Positions 34,989 to 43,507 are shown, counted from the stretch's first letter. The stretch: 64,000 nucleotides of DNA from Formosa agariphila KMM 3901 (GCF_000723205.1 NZ_HG315671.1:3230940-3294939); one strand, 5' to 3'. Notes: generated by a model not told the origin, from the sequence alone. Translations and numbers: made by a program.

Positions 34989-35822
34989 ATGTCAGAAATA
35001 TATATCGGTTACGACTTTAAAGTAGCACCATTACAACCAGGTGTAGAAATACTAATTGCAGAATTAGGTTATGCCGGATTTGAAAGTTTTGTTGAAACAG
35101 AAACTGGTGTTACGGCCTATATTCAGAAGGAAGAATGGAATGAAAACATTCTTGAAGATATACAAATTTTGGGTTCAGATGAGTTTGAAATTACCTATAC
35201 GTATGAAGATATTGAACAAACCAATTGGAACGAAGAATGGGAAAAGAACTTTAATCCGATAGTTGTAGATGATGTGTGTGCCGTACGTGCTCCTTTTCAT
35301 GACAAATTCGACACCAAATACGATATTATAATTGAACCAAAAATGAGTTTTGGAACTGGACATCATGAAACAACCCACATGATGATTCAGCATATCTTAA
35401 AAACAGATTTCGAAGGCAAATCGGTATTAGACATGGGATGCGGAACTGGAGTTTTAGCAATTCTTGCCGAGATGAGAGGTGCAACAACTTTAGATGCTAT
35501 AGATATTGATAACTGGTGCTATTTAAATAGTATAGAAAATGTTGAACGTAACGCTTGTAAAAACATTACAGTTTACGAGGGTGACGCTAGCTTATTAGAA
35601 GGCAAAAGCTACGATATTATAATCGCTAATATTAATAGAAACATTTTATTAAATGATATTAAAACATATGCATCTTGTTTAAATAAAAACGGAGCTTTGT
35701 TTTTAAGTGGCTTTTATAACGACGACATCCCAACTATTGAAGCGGAATGCCATAAAAATATGTTAAAACTTAGCGAAAAAATAGAACGAAATAATTGGGT
35801 AGCTTTAAAATTTTTAAATTAG
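34989..35822 (+). CDS. prmA: Ribosomal protein L11 methyltransferase
   Basis: 277 aa. Residues about 1-110 are the substrate-recognition domain (EEWEKNFNPI is the conserved linker); then the SAM-binding motif I is LDMGCGTGVLAI, with DIDNW following, and the NPPY-like motif is ANINRNIL. The GTGHHETT stretch before motif I is typical of PrmA. It methylates L11 in the ribosome. clpS follows 15 bases later, probably in one transcript. Confidence 0.94.
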   Translation: MSEIYIGYDFKVAPLQPGVEILIAELGYAGFESFVETETGVTAYIQKEEWNENILEDIQILGSDEFEITYTYEDIEQTNWNEEWEKNFNPIVVDDVCAVRAPFHDKFDTKYDIIIEPKMSFGTGHHETTHMMIQHILKTDFEGKSVLDMGCGTGVLAILAEMRGATTLDAIDIDNWCYLNSIENVERNACKNITVYEGDASLLEGKSYDIIIANINRNILLNDIKTYASCLNKNGALFLSGFYNDDIPTIEAECHKNMLKLSEKIERNNWVALKFLN

Positions 35823-35837
35823 CAAAAAAGATTTAAA

Positions 35838-36113
35838 ATGAGCACTAAGGAAGAGGTATTAGAAGAGGTTCTCGTTGAAACCAAAGAGAAGAAAGAAAAT
35901 GAGATTGTGTTATACAATGATGAAGTAAACACCTTCGACCATGTTATAAACACACTTGTTTACGTATGCGAACATACTCCAGAACAAGCCGAGCAATGTT
36001 CAATAATTGTGCATTATAAAGGAAAATGTACTGTTAAAACTGGTCCGTATAAAGAATTAGAACCACGTTGTTCTAAATTATTAGAAGCTGGGTTAAGCGC
36101 AGAAATTGTTTAA
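35838..36113 (+). CDS. clpS: ATP-dependent Clp protease adaptor ClpS
   Basis: 91 aa. The N-terminal tail is acidic and flexible; the core begins VLYNDEVNTFDHVINTLV, the ClpS fold with the Asp/Asn that binds N-degron amines, and includes CEHTPEQAEQCSIIVHYKGKC and ELEPRCSKLLEAGLSAEI. It delivers N-end-rule substrates to ClpAP. Last gene before the tRNA. Confidence 0.94.
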   Translation: MSTKEEVLEEVLVETKEKKENEIVLYNDEVNTFDHVINTLVYVCEHTPEQAEQCSIIVHYKGKCTVKTGPYKELEPRCSKLLEAGLSAEIV

Positions 36114-36200
36114 AACCTACTGAATCACAAAACATTACACTGCGATTCGTTTTTAGACAAAAAATTGTATTCATTTTTATTAAAAATTAAACGCAAATAA

Positions 36201-36232
36201 TTTGGTAGAATTCAATAAAGCTCATATATTTG
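36201..36232 (+). promoter_or_regulatory. Promoter of tRNA-Arg
   Basis: TTTG at 36201-36204, 20 bases, then TATATTTG at 36225-36232, a close match to the Bacteroidota consensus; the tRNA starts 14 bases later. Confidence 0.8.
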
Positions 36233-36245
36233 CACCCACAAAAAC

Positions 36246-36319
36246 GGCCTCGTGGCGCAACTGAATAGCGCACTTGATTACGGCTCAAGAGGTTACTGGT
36301 TTGAATCCAGTCGAGGTCA
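36246..36319 (+). tRNA. tRNA-Arg (anticodon ACG)
   Basis: A 74-base cloverleaf. Acceptor arm GGCCTCG pairs with CGAGGTC (one G-U), discriminator A; the anticodon stem CTTGA/TCAAG holds loop TTACGGC with anticodon ACG; the T arm ACTGG/CCAGT holds loop TTTGAAT. No CCA is encoded. The 3' half is part of the integrative element's attL and is repeated at 43508. Confidence 0.93.
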
Positions 36320-36369
36320 CTACTGTTTATAAGGGTTTCAAGAAATTGAAGCCCTTTTTTTATTTCCAT
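36273..36369 (+). repeat. attL: left 97-base direct repeat of the integrative element
   Basis: Identical to 43508-43604 except at 36323 and 36330. The first 50 bases, within and just past the tRNA-Arg 3' half, match perfectly, so strand exchange probably occurs there. The remainder includes the tRNA terminator. Confidence 0.92.
36331..36361 (+). terminator. tRNA-Arg terminator within attL
   Basis: Stem GGGTTTCAA / TTGAAGCCC (one G-U) with a GAAA loop, followed by seven T residues. It is duplicated at attR (43566-43596). Confidence 0.85.
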
Positions 36370-36390
36370 TTGCAGAAAATTTGCAGAAAA
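36369..36390 (+). repeat. Left arm-type repeats of the element
   Basis: Two perfect tandem copies of TTTGCAGAAAA (11 bases each) immediately after attL. The same unit occurs twice at 43374-43395 beside the integrase gene. Placement at both ends suggests integrase or excisionase arm-binding sites. Confidence 0.68.
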
Positions 36391-36743
36391 ATCAATATTT
36401 AGCACTTAATTACCTTACTATTTCTTAGTTAATCAAAAAGAATCATTAATGAATTGTTTCTCTTTATTTAAAATAGTAGTATCAATTCTAATACAACCTA
36501 TTAACTCTTTTAAATAAAATTACCTCACTGCGATACACCAACTTTTTCAAAATCTCAAAAAATTAGTGTGTACAGGGGTATAATAGGTAACAAAAGTTAA
36601 CTTTAGGGGGGTATGGGGCTTTACTTTTTTATTTTCAAACAGAAGCCTTAACACTATTGACTAACAGTGTTTTAATAATGTTTTGACTAAAGCCATACGT
36701 TATTAATTATTATAAAAAAGAATACTATACTTCAAAAGTACTC
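36391..36743. other. Non-coding left end of the element, possible replication or regulatory region
   Basis: No gene seen. The region holds two G-rich patches (around 36575 and 36608, the latter AGGGGGGTATGGGG) in very AT-rich DNA, and an inverted repeat AACACT/AGTGTT near 36651-36673. These could belong to a replication origin used by the element's SF3 helicase, or to a terminator of the minus-strand operon; neither is shown. Confidence 0.3.
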
Positions 36744-37334
36744 TTACCCTAAAATCATTAATTTTTCAATATCATTGGGAGTTATCTTTTCAGCCTGTTT
36801 AATCTTTTTTAATAATTTAAAATACCGTTTAGTTGGCTTGCCTTTGTAGAATCTTTTAAAGTGCTTACTATAAAGCTCATCATAAATATCATCTCTATCG
36901 AAATAAGTTCCAAAAACAGCTTCCATTTGACGCCATTTCTTGCTATGAGTTTGTTTTGAATACATACCACTTGGCAAGGCTGAACGGTGCATAAACCTTT
37001 CATCTATTAAATGAAGTTTACGGCAACGCTTAGCAGTAAAAGGACAAAGAAAATACCATACTTTACCCTTACCTAAATTTGACGGTATGGCTATAAGCTG
37101 AACTTCATATTTATATTCGTTATTATTACATTTATAATCAAAACTTACTACGTTTGTTTTATTAGTCATTAATACAGATATTCCAATACTACCAGTTTTA
37201 ACACCTCTATTAGTCCAGTTTATTGTACCACTTACAAGGTTATTTTTATTAAAGTATTTCAACTTCTTTAAATCTGAAATTGAAATACATTTTTCTTCGT
37301 CAAATATGTATGGAAATGTCGATAATTTTGGCAT
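36744..37334 (-). CDS. Element-encoded protein of unknown function, 196 aa
   Basis: Basic protein without signal or membrane segment. The middle part reads VWYFLCPFTAKRCRKLHL, which resembles the zinc-ribbon-like phrase YFxCPxxGxRCRKLY of some small phage or plasmid proteins, but here the first CxxC is reduced to a single Cys. The C-terminal part is Lys-rich (RFYKGKPTKRYFKLLKK) and may bind nucleic acid. It is the last gene of the element's operon, 55 bases after the Toprim gene. Function unknown. Confidence 0.6.
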   Translation of the reverse strand: MPKLSTFPYIFDEEKCISISDLKKLKYFNKNNLVSGTINWTNRGVKTGSIGISVLMTNKTNVVSFDYKCNNNEYKYEVQLIAIPSNLGKGKVWYFLCPFTAKRCRKLHLIDERFMHRSALPSGMYSKQTHSKKWRQMEAVFGTYFDRDDIYDELYSKHFKRFYKGKPTKRYFKLLKKIKQAEKITPNDIEKLMILG

Positions 37335-37389
37335 CGTGTAAATTTTTTAACCTAAATCCTTAGGGAATATTAAATTGATTAATCAAGTT

Positions 37390-38310
37390 TTACGGTTTTA
37401 TTTTAATTAAATAATCTGCAAGGTCTAAACCTTGCTCTTTTTCTGTTTCGGTTGCTTTATCTCTTAAAAGGGTTGAGGTTCTAAAAGTAGCTAGACTGGT
37501 AAGTAGTGGTATTTTGTCATTCCATAGATTATAACACTTAAGATCGGGAAATAACACTACGTTACGCCCTTTTAAAACTTTGGTTTTTGCTTCATTGAGG
37601 TTGTTAGCACTTCCACACGCTAACCAAATAAATTCGGGCAAATAGACACTTGAAATAATTGCTGTTTTTTCACTTTCAACTATAGCTATTGGTTTTGATT
37701 TATCTTGATTAATCAAGTGTTCTCCGAAATAACATTGTTCTAAATTGAAATTCTCTAATTTTAAAGCCTTATGCGCCCAATTAATGTGGTTATAAGGCTC
37801 TTTTATTCTTTTACCGTTAGAAGCGTTGTATAACATTATTTTACCGCTTCTAACGTTGTTGTTTTTATCTACTTGCCAAAATACAGTTGAGCCTTTCCAA
37901 AGTTTAGAAGTTCCAATATTATATTTGTCTGTTAAATAATAAGCTGTGTCGTAATCCCAAAGGCTAGCTAAATAATCAATAAAATAATTAGTATTTGTAC
38001 TTGTTTTACTTTTACGCATTACCTCAACATTAATACAACTCATTTTTGGTTTTGGCTCGGACTGTGGTTTTATGTAATTACTTGCTATTGTTTTATCAAA
38101 TGAAATATTATTGTCTTGAAAATATTGCTTTGGTTTATAATGATAACCGCACTTAATTATACGACTACAACAACCAACGGCATCATTTAAATGCTCGTTG
38201 GTATTTAAATCTATGTATCTAGTGAAGACTCCTTTTTTATTGCAGTTAGGACAACGATAACGTGTTTTCATACCGCTGTAAGGCTCTAATATGTATCTAT
38301 ATTCATTCAT
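37390..38310 (-). CDS. Zinc-finger plus Toprim-like protein (DnaG-type primase fragment, DUF6371-like)
   Basis: 306 aa. An N-terminal zinc finger (Cys20, Cys23, Cys47 or 48, Cys54) resembles the CHC2 finger of DnaG. The C-terminal half has a Toprim-like pattern: AIVESEKTAIISS gives the catalytic Glu, and NVVLFPDLKCYNLW the Asp motif, although the usual DxD is reduced to one Asp. The protein lacks the full RNA-polymerase core of DnaG, so it may prime poorly or act together with the adjacent SF3 helicase. It is encoded 44 bases downstream of the helicase gene. Confidence 0.72.
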   Translation of the reverse strand: MNEYRYILEPYSGMKTRYRCPNCNKKGVFTRYIDLNTNEHLNDAVGCCSRIIKCGYHYKPKQYFQDNNISFDKTIASNYIKPQSEPKPKMSCINVEVMRKSKTSTNTNYFIDYLASLWDYDTAYYLTDKYNIGTSKLWKGSTVFWQVDKNNNVRSGKIMLYNASNGKRIKEPYNHINWAHKALKLENFNLEQCYFGEHLINQDKSKPIAIVESEKTAIISSVYLPEFIWLACGSANNLNEAKTKVLKGRNVVLFPDLKCYNLWNDKIPLLTSLATFRTSTLLRDKATETEKEQGLDLADYLIKIKP

Positions 38311-38354
38311 ACTGCTAAATTTTATTTTTTTTAGAGGTACATTTGATACACTAT

Positions 38355-39827
38355 CTACATTAATTGTTTTTCAATATAAACGGCATTACCATAAGATTTG
38401 CGTTCAACCCTAAAACCATTTTTTCTTAATCGACTTGAAAAGGTACGGTTTGAACATAAACGATAACCGCTATCTAAACAGTAGGTTTTATATTCTGAAT
38501 AAACATCTTTTAATGATCTATCATAGTCAACTGAACTTTGGTAGTTTTCATCTTCTAAAAACATCATTACACTATCGCTTTCTTTTTGATACTGTAATAC
38601 TTCATTTTGAACAATATTACTTTGCGAAAAGTCTTTGTTTTGAAGTAGTCGAGTTAAGCCATTTAAAACCCAGTTAAACACGCCCGATAATTCCGTTTCA
38701 ATTATACGGCTTGAAAGTTCTTTATCTTGTTTGTTTGGTGGTATGGTAACTCTAAAAGGTAGAATTATAAACCTACGAAAAAAGGCGTTTGTGTTTTCAA
38801 CCTCTTTAGGCAACTCATTACAATTAAACATAAATCTTGCATAGTCTGAAATGGTTTGCGTGTTCTTATACAATAATCTTGCTTCTACTGGTTCGCCTGA
38901 AATAAGAAGTTTAAAAATATTGCTTTCCAATTTGCCGTTTATCTCACTTGCGTAGTTGAGCAACTTATTTACTAACATAGCTCTTGAATTTCCATTTTCA
39001 GCCGTTAAGGACTGTAAAGAATAGTTTGCAACATTTTGAGTGCCTAATAAAGCCATAAGCACCTCAAACAAAACACTCTTACCATTTGCACCAGTACCAA
39101 ATAACAATAAAACCTTTTCGAGCTTTAATACGCTGTTCTTTACAAAAATATAGCCTAAATATTCCGCAAGTATGTTTTGTAGTTCGGGTTCGGGTAAAAC
39201 CTCATCTAAAAACCTTTTAAACTGTGGTGCTGTTGCTTCTTTGTCATAGGAAAAAGGTAATTGATAAGTTAAAAAATCGGACTTCTTAAATGGTCTTAAA
39301 AACTGCTTCTTTGGTGTTATTTCAAAAGTGCCATTGTCGAGGTTTATTAAAGTAGTTCCGCTTGTTGGCTTAATCTCTTTAAGTCCTGCATCTGCAATAA
39401 ACTGTTTATACAACTCATCTTTAAAAAGATGGTGTTTAGCATCAAATTTATCTACTCCCATTTCAAGAGCAACATCGCCTAAAAAATCCTTAAAAACTTC
39501 ATCGCTTACATTTTCCCAGTATTCGGAATTATACAAATAGATAAATTCACTTTTACGGCAAAGACTAAACCCGTTATCGTTTACGGTCTTTAGAAGCAAC
39601 TCAATACAAGCAACTAAAAAATGTTTCTTTTGTAGCTTGTCTTTTTCGTTATCCATTTTACAGTATTTCCTAAAATTAACTGGTTCAATGTATTTGAGCA
39701 TTTCGTTTAAAATATTTAGTACTTGATTCTGCTTAAGATACTCTTTGTCAACTTTAACGGCTTCTAAAATGCTTTCTGTTTCGTTTAGTATGTCATCAAT
39801 ACCAATATTTGATTTTCTTGTTTCCAT
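38355..39827 (-). CDS. SF3 helicase, D5/P4-type phage or plasmid primase C-terminal domain
   Basis: 490 aa. The N-terminal about 230 residues include the D5_N region; the helicase follows, with Walker A GTGANGKS (244-251), Walker B-type MFNCNELP, sensor NAFFRRFIILPF containing the arginine finger, and a C-terminal winged-helix-like end (SGYRLCSNRTFSSRLRKNGF). The protein lacks the N-terminal prim-pol domain of full P4 alpha, so primase activity must come from elsewhere, perhaps the Toprim protein encoded next. It would unwind the element's origin. Confidence 0.9.
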   Translation of the reverse strand: METRKSNIGIDDILNETESILEAVKVDKEYLKQNQVLNILNEMLKYIEPVNFRKYCKMDNEKDKLQKKHFLVACIELLLKTVNDNGFSLCRKSEFIYLYNSEYWENVSDEVFKDFLGDVALEMGVDKFDAKHHLFKDELYKQFIADAGLKEIKPTSGTTLINLDNGTFEITPKKQFLRPFKKSDFLTYQLPFSYDKEATAPQFKRFLDEVLPEPELQNILAEYLGYIFVKNSVLKLEKVLLLFGTGANGKSVLFEVLMALLGTQNVANYSLQSLTAENGNSRAMLVNKLLNYASEINGKLESNIFKLLISGEPVEARLLYKNTQTISDYARFMFNCNELPKEVENTNAFFRRFIILPFRVTIPPNKQDKELSSRIIETELSGVFNWVLNGLTRLLQNKDFSQSNIVQNEVLQYQKESDSVMMFLEDENYQSSVDYDRSLKDVYSEYKTYCLDSGYRLCSNRTFSSRLRKNGFRVERKSYGNAVYIEKQLM

Positions 39828-39830
39828 AGT

Positions 39831-40133
39831 TTAAAACAGACTTAATTGATTATTGTTATCCACAATAAAGTAATCAGGATTAGTTGTAATCGCTTCAACA
39901 AAACGGTTTGACCTTTTGCATTTGATTTGTCCAACCACTTGAGCGTGTCCATTTTGAATCCAATCAAAAATGATTTGCGTAACCATATAAGTTTGATCAG
40001 TATAACCTAATAAAGTCGCACTCATTCTTCTGCTTATAGGTTTCTTGTACAGTATGTTGAATAGTTGTATAGCATCAACATTTTTAGTATCTTGCCCTTG
40101 TCTTTTATTCGGGTTGTTGTGGTGATTTTTCAT
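39831..40133 (-). CDS. Small element protein of unknown function, 100 aa
   Basis: Its ATG overlaps the last base of the HTH gene's stop codon (TAATG), and the helicase gene begins 3 bases after it, so translation of the three is probably coupled. The middle region (LFNILYKKPISRRMSATLLGYTDQT, of which SRRMSATLLGYTDQTY is the most helix-turn-helix-like part) suggests a winged-helix DNA-binding protein; origin or regulatory binding is plausible but unproven. Confidence 0.6.
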   Translation of the reverse strand: MKNHHNNPNKRQGQDTKNVDAIQLFNILYKKPISRRMSATLLGYTDQTYMVTQIIFDWIQNGHAQVVGQIKCKRSNRFVEAITTNPDYFIVDNNNQLSLF

Positions 40134-40477
40134 TATTTCAACCCTTTATTTTTGTTAGACAAATACAGATCTGTTTCAGCTTCCAACTCTTTTAAAGTCT
40201 TTTGCTTTCCTGTTTTAATCCAGTCTACAATTTCGGTCTTGAAAAAATATAAACGGTTTCCCTTTTTATGATAAGGTATTTCGTTACGTTGAACATAACC
40301 ATAAAGAGTTGGCTTAGTTAATCCCGTAATTGGTACAACATCCTCGAGTTGTATAGGTGTTTCGATTTCGGGTTGTTGCTGTTCAGCCTTATTAAGTAGT
40401 AAGGCTAAAATTTCGCTTTGTACTTTTTGAAGTTCAGCGACTGCATTCGGTAGATTTTCAAACTTTAATGTTTCCAT
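40133..40477 (-). CDS. Helix-turn-helix excisionase-like protein
   Basis: 114 aa. After a helical N-terminus the MerR/HTH_17 motif is clear: PIQLEDVVPITGLTKPTLYG (positions about 42-61), then the wing VQRNEIPYHKKGNRLYFFKTE. This is the standard Bacteroidota excisionase/control protein found in integrative elements. It may bind the terminal TTTGCAGAAAA repeats, the integrase promoter, or the operon promoter. It heads the replication operon. Confidence 0.82.
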   Translation of the reverse strand: METLKFENLPNAVAELQKVQSEILALLLNKAEQQQPEIETPIQLEDVVPITGLTKPTLYGYVQRNEIPYHKKGNRLYFFKTEIVDWIKTGKQKTLKELEAETDLYLSNKNKGLK

Positions 40478-40589
40478 TTTACACTTATTTTATAATTATA
40501 AGTGCATAGTTATCTGTTTGTTACAGATCTAAAAACAGTTAAAGGTCATTAGGGTTAACTTTAGGTCTGTTAGGTGCGTTTTAAGGTTT

Positions 40590-42011
40590 TTACTTAGCGA
40601 AATCTGTATAATCATTTTCATTAAATCCATTAAAAGCGTTATTCATTATATTAAAATATTTTCGCTTAATATTAGTCAAATTTGTTTCTCTATTCTTATT
40701 GTTAACATAGAAGTTAAAAAAGACCTTTCTAATATTTTTCTTTATAAAATATTTACAATTGAAATCTTGCTTATGAGGTTCCAAATCGACAAAAGTTGAT
40801 TTTATAAAAATTAATAATTGTTCATTGGTCAAATAGAATTCATTATTTTTATTAGTGGTTTTTGTTAAAATATCGAAATGATTAAATACTTCTGAAATTA
40901 ATATCTTAGTAGTTAGTTTATTTTGCATTTCAAAAAGAGCTTCTTTAGTGAGTTCATTTTTTGAGGTCATTTCAGTTCGTGGCAATTTTTGAACAAAAGG
41001 AGTAATTTCTTTTATAAATTTCTTTTCCTGTTTAAACCATTTTTTTAATGCCTTAACATAATCCGCTTTTTGCTTATTAGGTAAAGAACTAAATTCTAAT
41101 AATTCTAACTTTCTATTTTCAACTATTAAATCAACTGCTATTTTTTCGGTATTATTAAGCAATCCCTTATCGTATAATGTCGCACCGTTTACACTCTTTA
41201 ATATATTATGTGTAGTTTGAAGTAAAGTAACACTTAAACTTTCTTTAGTATGTGGCTCTAATTGAGTTTTTTTCAAGTATTTATTGAACCTTTTTTTACC
41301 TGTAAATATTGGAATTACACGTTTAAACTTAATTTCTAAATGTTTAAAGTAAGGCAAATCAAAAGGGAAAGATTTAAACCAATTATCATAGGTCGACAGT
41401 AAAAGATTTAAATCTGTTTTATTGCTTTCTTCCAAAGGTTCATTTTCAATATCAATCAACCCTCTTACTTTGTTTATACGGGTTCTAACCTCAACAGGTG
41501 AAATCTTATCCGATTTTATTTCATTTTCTATATTCTTTAATAAGTTTAATAAATAGTAGTGATAATTACCCAGTTGGAATGGTTCTCCGCAATCAATTGG
41601 TAGTTTCCCAAAACTATCTATATTATAATTGAAATAAGATATTATTTCATCATACCAATCATCGTTATCAATATTATTAATAATATGCTGGTAAGTAAAC
41701 AATACTTTATCTGCTATCATTTCAGCTATTCCAACATAATCGTTTTTATTAAAGAAATTTTTGTCATTCAAATTTTTATGAAGCTCACAACAATTAGGGA
41801 AGTCTTTAAATTTAGAGTTAATTTCATCTATTAAAATCAATCTATTATTTCTGCAATCATTACAGTTTTCTAAAATATGTTTACCTTTTGTTGGTTCAAC
41901 TGGATAGGGTAATGAGTAACTATCAACTTCAGCTGTGAATATTGGTTTATCTAAAAAAGAATAATTAACTGCTTTTATTTTTCCTCCGATAATCAGTTGA
42001 GTTGGTTTCAT
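40590..42011 (-). CDS. Uncharacterised 473-aa element protein (candidate cargo)
   Basis: Located between the integrase and the HTH gene. No family name comes to mind with confidence. Visible features: an N-terminal Cys cluster (NCNDCRNN and FPNCCELHKN), then WYDEIISYFNYNIDSFGKLP and CGEPFQLGNYHYYLLNLL, and a long Lys-rich helical C-terminal half with no membrane segment. I have a general impression that similar Cys-rich proteins accompany integrases in other flavobacterial islands, but cannot confirm this. It could be a defence, exclusion or regulatory protein; no catalytic motif supports a choice. Confidence 0.6.
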   Translation of the reverse strand: MKPTQLIIGGKIKAVNYSFLDKPIFTAEVDSYSLPYPVEPTKGKHILENCNDCRNNRLILIDEINSKFKDFPNCCELHKNLNDKNFFNKNDYVGIAEMIADKVLFTYQHIINNIDNDDWYDEIISYFNYNIDSFGKLPIDCGEPFQLGNYHYYLLNLLKNIENEIKSDKISPVEVRTRINKVRGLIDIENEPLEESNKTDLNLLLSTYDNWFKSFPFDLPYFKHLEIKFKRVIPIFTGKKRFNKYLKKTQLEPHTKESLSVTLLQTTHNILKSVNGATLYDKGLLNNTEKIAVDLIVENRKLELLEFSSLPNKQKADYVKALKKWFKQEKKFIKEITPFVQKLPRTEMTSKNELTKEALFEMQNKLTTKILISEVFNHFDILTKTTNKNNEFYLTNEQLLIFIKSTFVDLEPHKQDFNCKYFIKKNIRKVFFNFYVNNKNRETNLTNIKRKYFNIMNNAFNGFNENDYTDFAK

Positions 42012-42101
42012 TTGTCTTTTATTTAAAATAATGTAGGTAATGTACTAAATGTAGGTCGATACAAATAAAATAATTATGAATAGTTACTGACATTTACAAG
42101 T

Positions 42102-43346
42102 TTAAAAGTCTAGTAATGAATTTGCGAAGTCTTTTTTTGCATCATCTTCAAAACCTGCAAAATAGTTTTTTGTAACGTTCAGGTCACTATGGTTTAATGC
42201 TTCACTTATAAACTCCATACTTGCACCTTTACGGAGTGAGTTGGTTGCAAAAGAATGTCTTGCCCAGTACGTTGAAATATCATTTGGTAGATCATTATTT
42301 TTGGCTATTCTTTTAATGTGGTCGTTAATTAATCGAGTGAAGTTTTTAATTTTTTTGTATTGGGTTTCGCTTGAATCTTGAATTTCTAAAATATTAAAGA
42401 CAAAACCACTTTTTGACTTATTACCGTATTTAGAAATAATATCTTTTGTAAAATCGGTTAAATGAATTGTAATTACAGTTTTCTCAGCTGTTTTATCAAA
42501 TGTTTTAGCCCTGTAATATGAAAACCTATCATTTTGAATGTCTGAATATTTTAATAAAGCAATATCTTTAAAATTCATTCCATTGCAAGCATAACTAAAA
42601 AACCAAAAATCTTTAGCTAGTTGTTCATTGTCATTTGTAGCATCAGCATCAAATAAGGTTTTTAATTGTTTTGAGTTTAATGCCTTTTTTACTTTTTTGG
42701 TTCTTGGAATTTTGTATTTGTTTTTTCCAAACGGATAAATATCGTTACTTATGTCATTTTCTTCAATAGCAACATTAAAAACAACTCTTAACGTTCTTGT
42801 ATAAATAGCAATAGTAGTATAACTCTTACCCTTGGCTAACATAAAATTTTGATATTCATTAAGCCAATCAGCTGTAATAGTATCAAATGTCAACTTTTCA
42901 ATTTTACATTTCTTTTGAGTTTCGCTAAAATTAGCTAAAGAGTTTAAAGTGTATTTATAACTTTCAGATGTTCCTATTTTATTGTTTTTAATGTTTTTTT
43001 GGATGATTGTATCAAAATGATACTTAACATTATTTTTATCTGAAGATCTACGAAATAGTTTGGTTTCAAATTTTCCAAAGTCAAAAACAGTCATCTGTTT
43101 AGCTTCATCGTTAGCCCTTGTTTCTATGGCTTGAAGTTTTAAACGGGCTTCTTTATTTGTACCTCGTAATTTTGTATCATTAGTATTTGTCCAAATTGTA
43201 TCAAATTCCTTTTCGGTCATGTCAATATCTAAAGAGTACCACTTTTCCTTTTGAGTAGCTTTACCATAAACTCTTAATTTAACAGGATATTTACCACTAT
43301 CCTTTTTACGTCTGTTATCTAACCGAATTGAAATATTGTAACTCAT
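42102..43346 (-). CDS. Tyrosine recombinase (integrase), Bacteroidota arm-binding type
   Basis: 414 aa. Order: N-terminal arm-DNA-binding domain (MSYNISIRLDNRRKKDSGKY), SAM-like core-binding domain (about 105-205), then the catalytic domain. Visible catalytic residues: Arg363 in YWARHSFAT, His386 in LNHSD and the nucleophile Tyr395 in TKNYFAGF. The first catalytic arginine, expected around CNGMNFKDIALL, is replaced, as has been described for IntDOT of CTnDOT. The box II His is Tyr (YWAR). It should recombine the tRNA-Arg repeats. Its start lies 11 bases from an inverted repeat likely to be its own binding or regulatory site. Confidence 0.93.
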   Translation of the reverse strand: MSYNISIRLDNRRKKDSGKYPVKLRVYGKATQKEKWYSLDIDMTEKEFDTIWTNTNDTKLRGTNKEARLKLQAIETRANDEAKQMTVFDFGKFETKLFRRSSDKNNVKYHFDTIIQKNIKNNKIGTSESYKYTLNSLANFSETQKKCKIEKLTFDTITADWLNEYQNFMLAKGKSYTTIAIYTRTLRVVFNVAIEENDISNDIYPFGKNKYKIPRTKKVKKALNSKQLKTLFDADATNDNEQLAKDFWFFSYACNGMNFKDIALLKYSDIQNDRFSYYRAKTFDKTAEKTVITIHLTDFTKDIISKYGNKSKSGFVFNILEIQDSSETQYKKIKNFTRLINDHIKRIAKNNDLPNDISTYWARHSFATNSLRKGASMEFISEALNHSDLNVTKNYFAGFEDDAKKDFANSLLDF

Positions 43347-43356
43347 TGTCTTTTAT

Positions 43357-43395
43357 TTCTGCAAATATAATCATTTGCAGAATATTTGCAGAAAA
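43357..43395. repeat. Right arm-type repeats and inverted repeat beside the integrase gene
   Basis: Perfect inverted repeat TTCTGCAAAT / ATTTGCAGAA (43357-43382, 6-base spacer), overlapping two 11-base direct units TTTGCAGAATA and TTTGCAGAAAA (43374-43395). The same unit is tandem at the left end. The inverted copy lies in the integrase promoter region, so it could serve for both recombination and autoregulation. Confidence 0.68.
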
Positions 43396-43507
43396 ATATC
43401 AATAATAAACAAATAACGGATATTAAATAAATATTGTATATTAGCCTTAAACATTAGGTTTTAATAGTATTCAATGAACAATTAAGTAACAAACGAATAA
43501 GCTTATT

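Noticed and set aside
37375-37717. Palindrome TTGATTAATCAA at 37375-37386 and inside the Toprim gene at 37705-37716
   Set aside because: One copy lies in coding sequence and the motif is AT-rich; no third copy or spacing pattern supports a binding site.
36596-40565. Shared 12-base GTTAACTTTAGG at 36596-36607 and 40554-40565
   Set aside because: Short and in AT-rich DNA; a single exact pair within 7 kb can be chance, and the surrounding bases differ.
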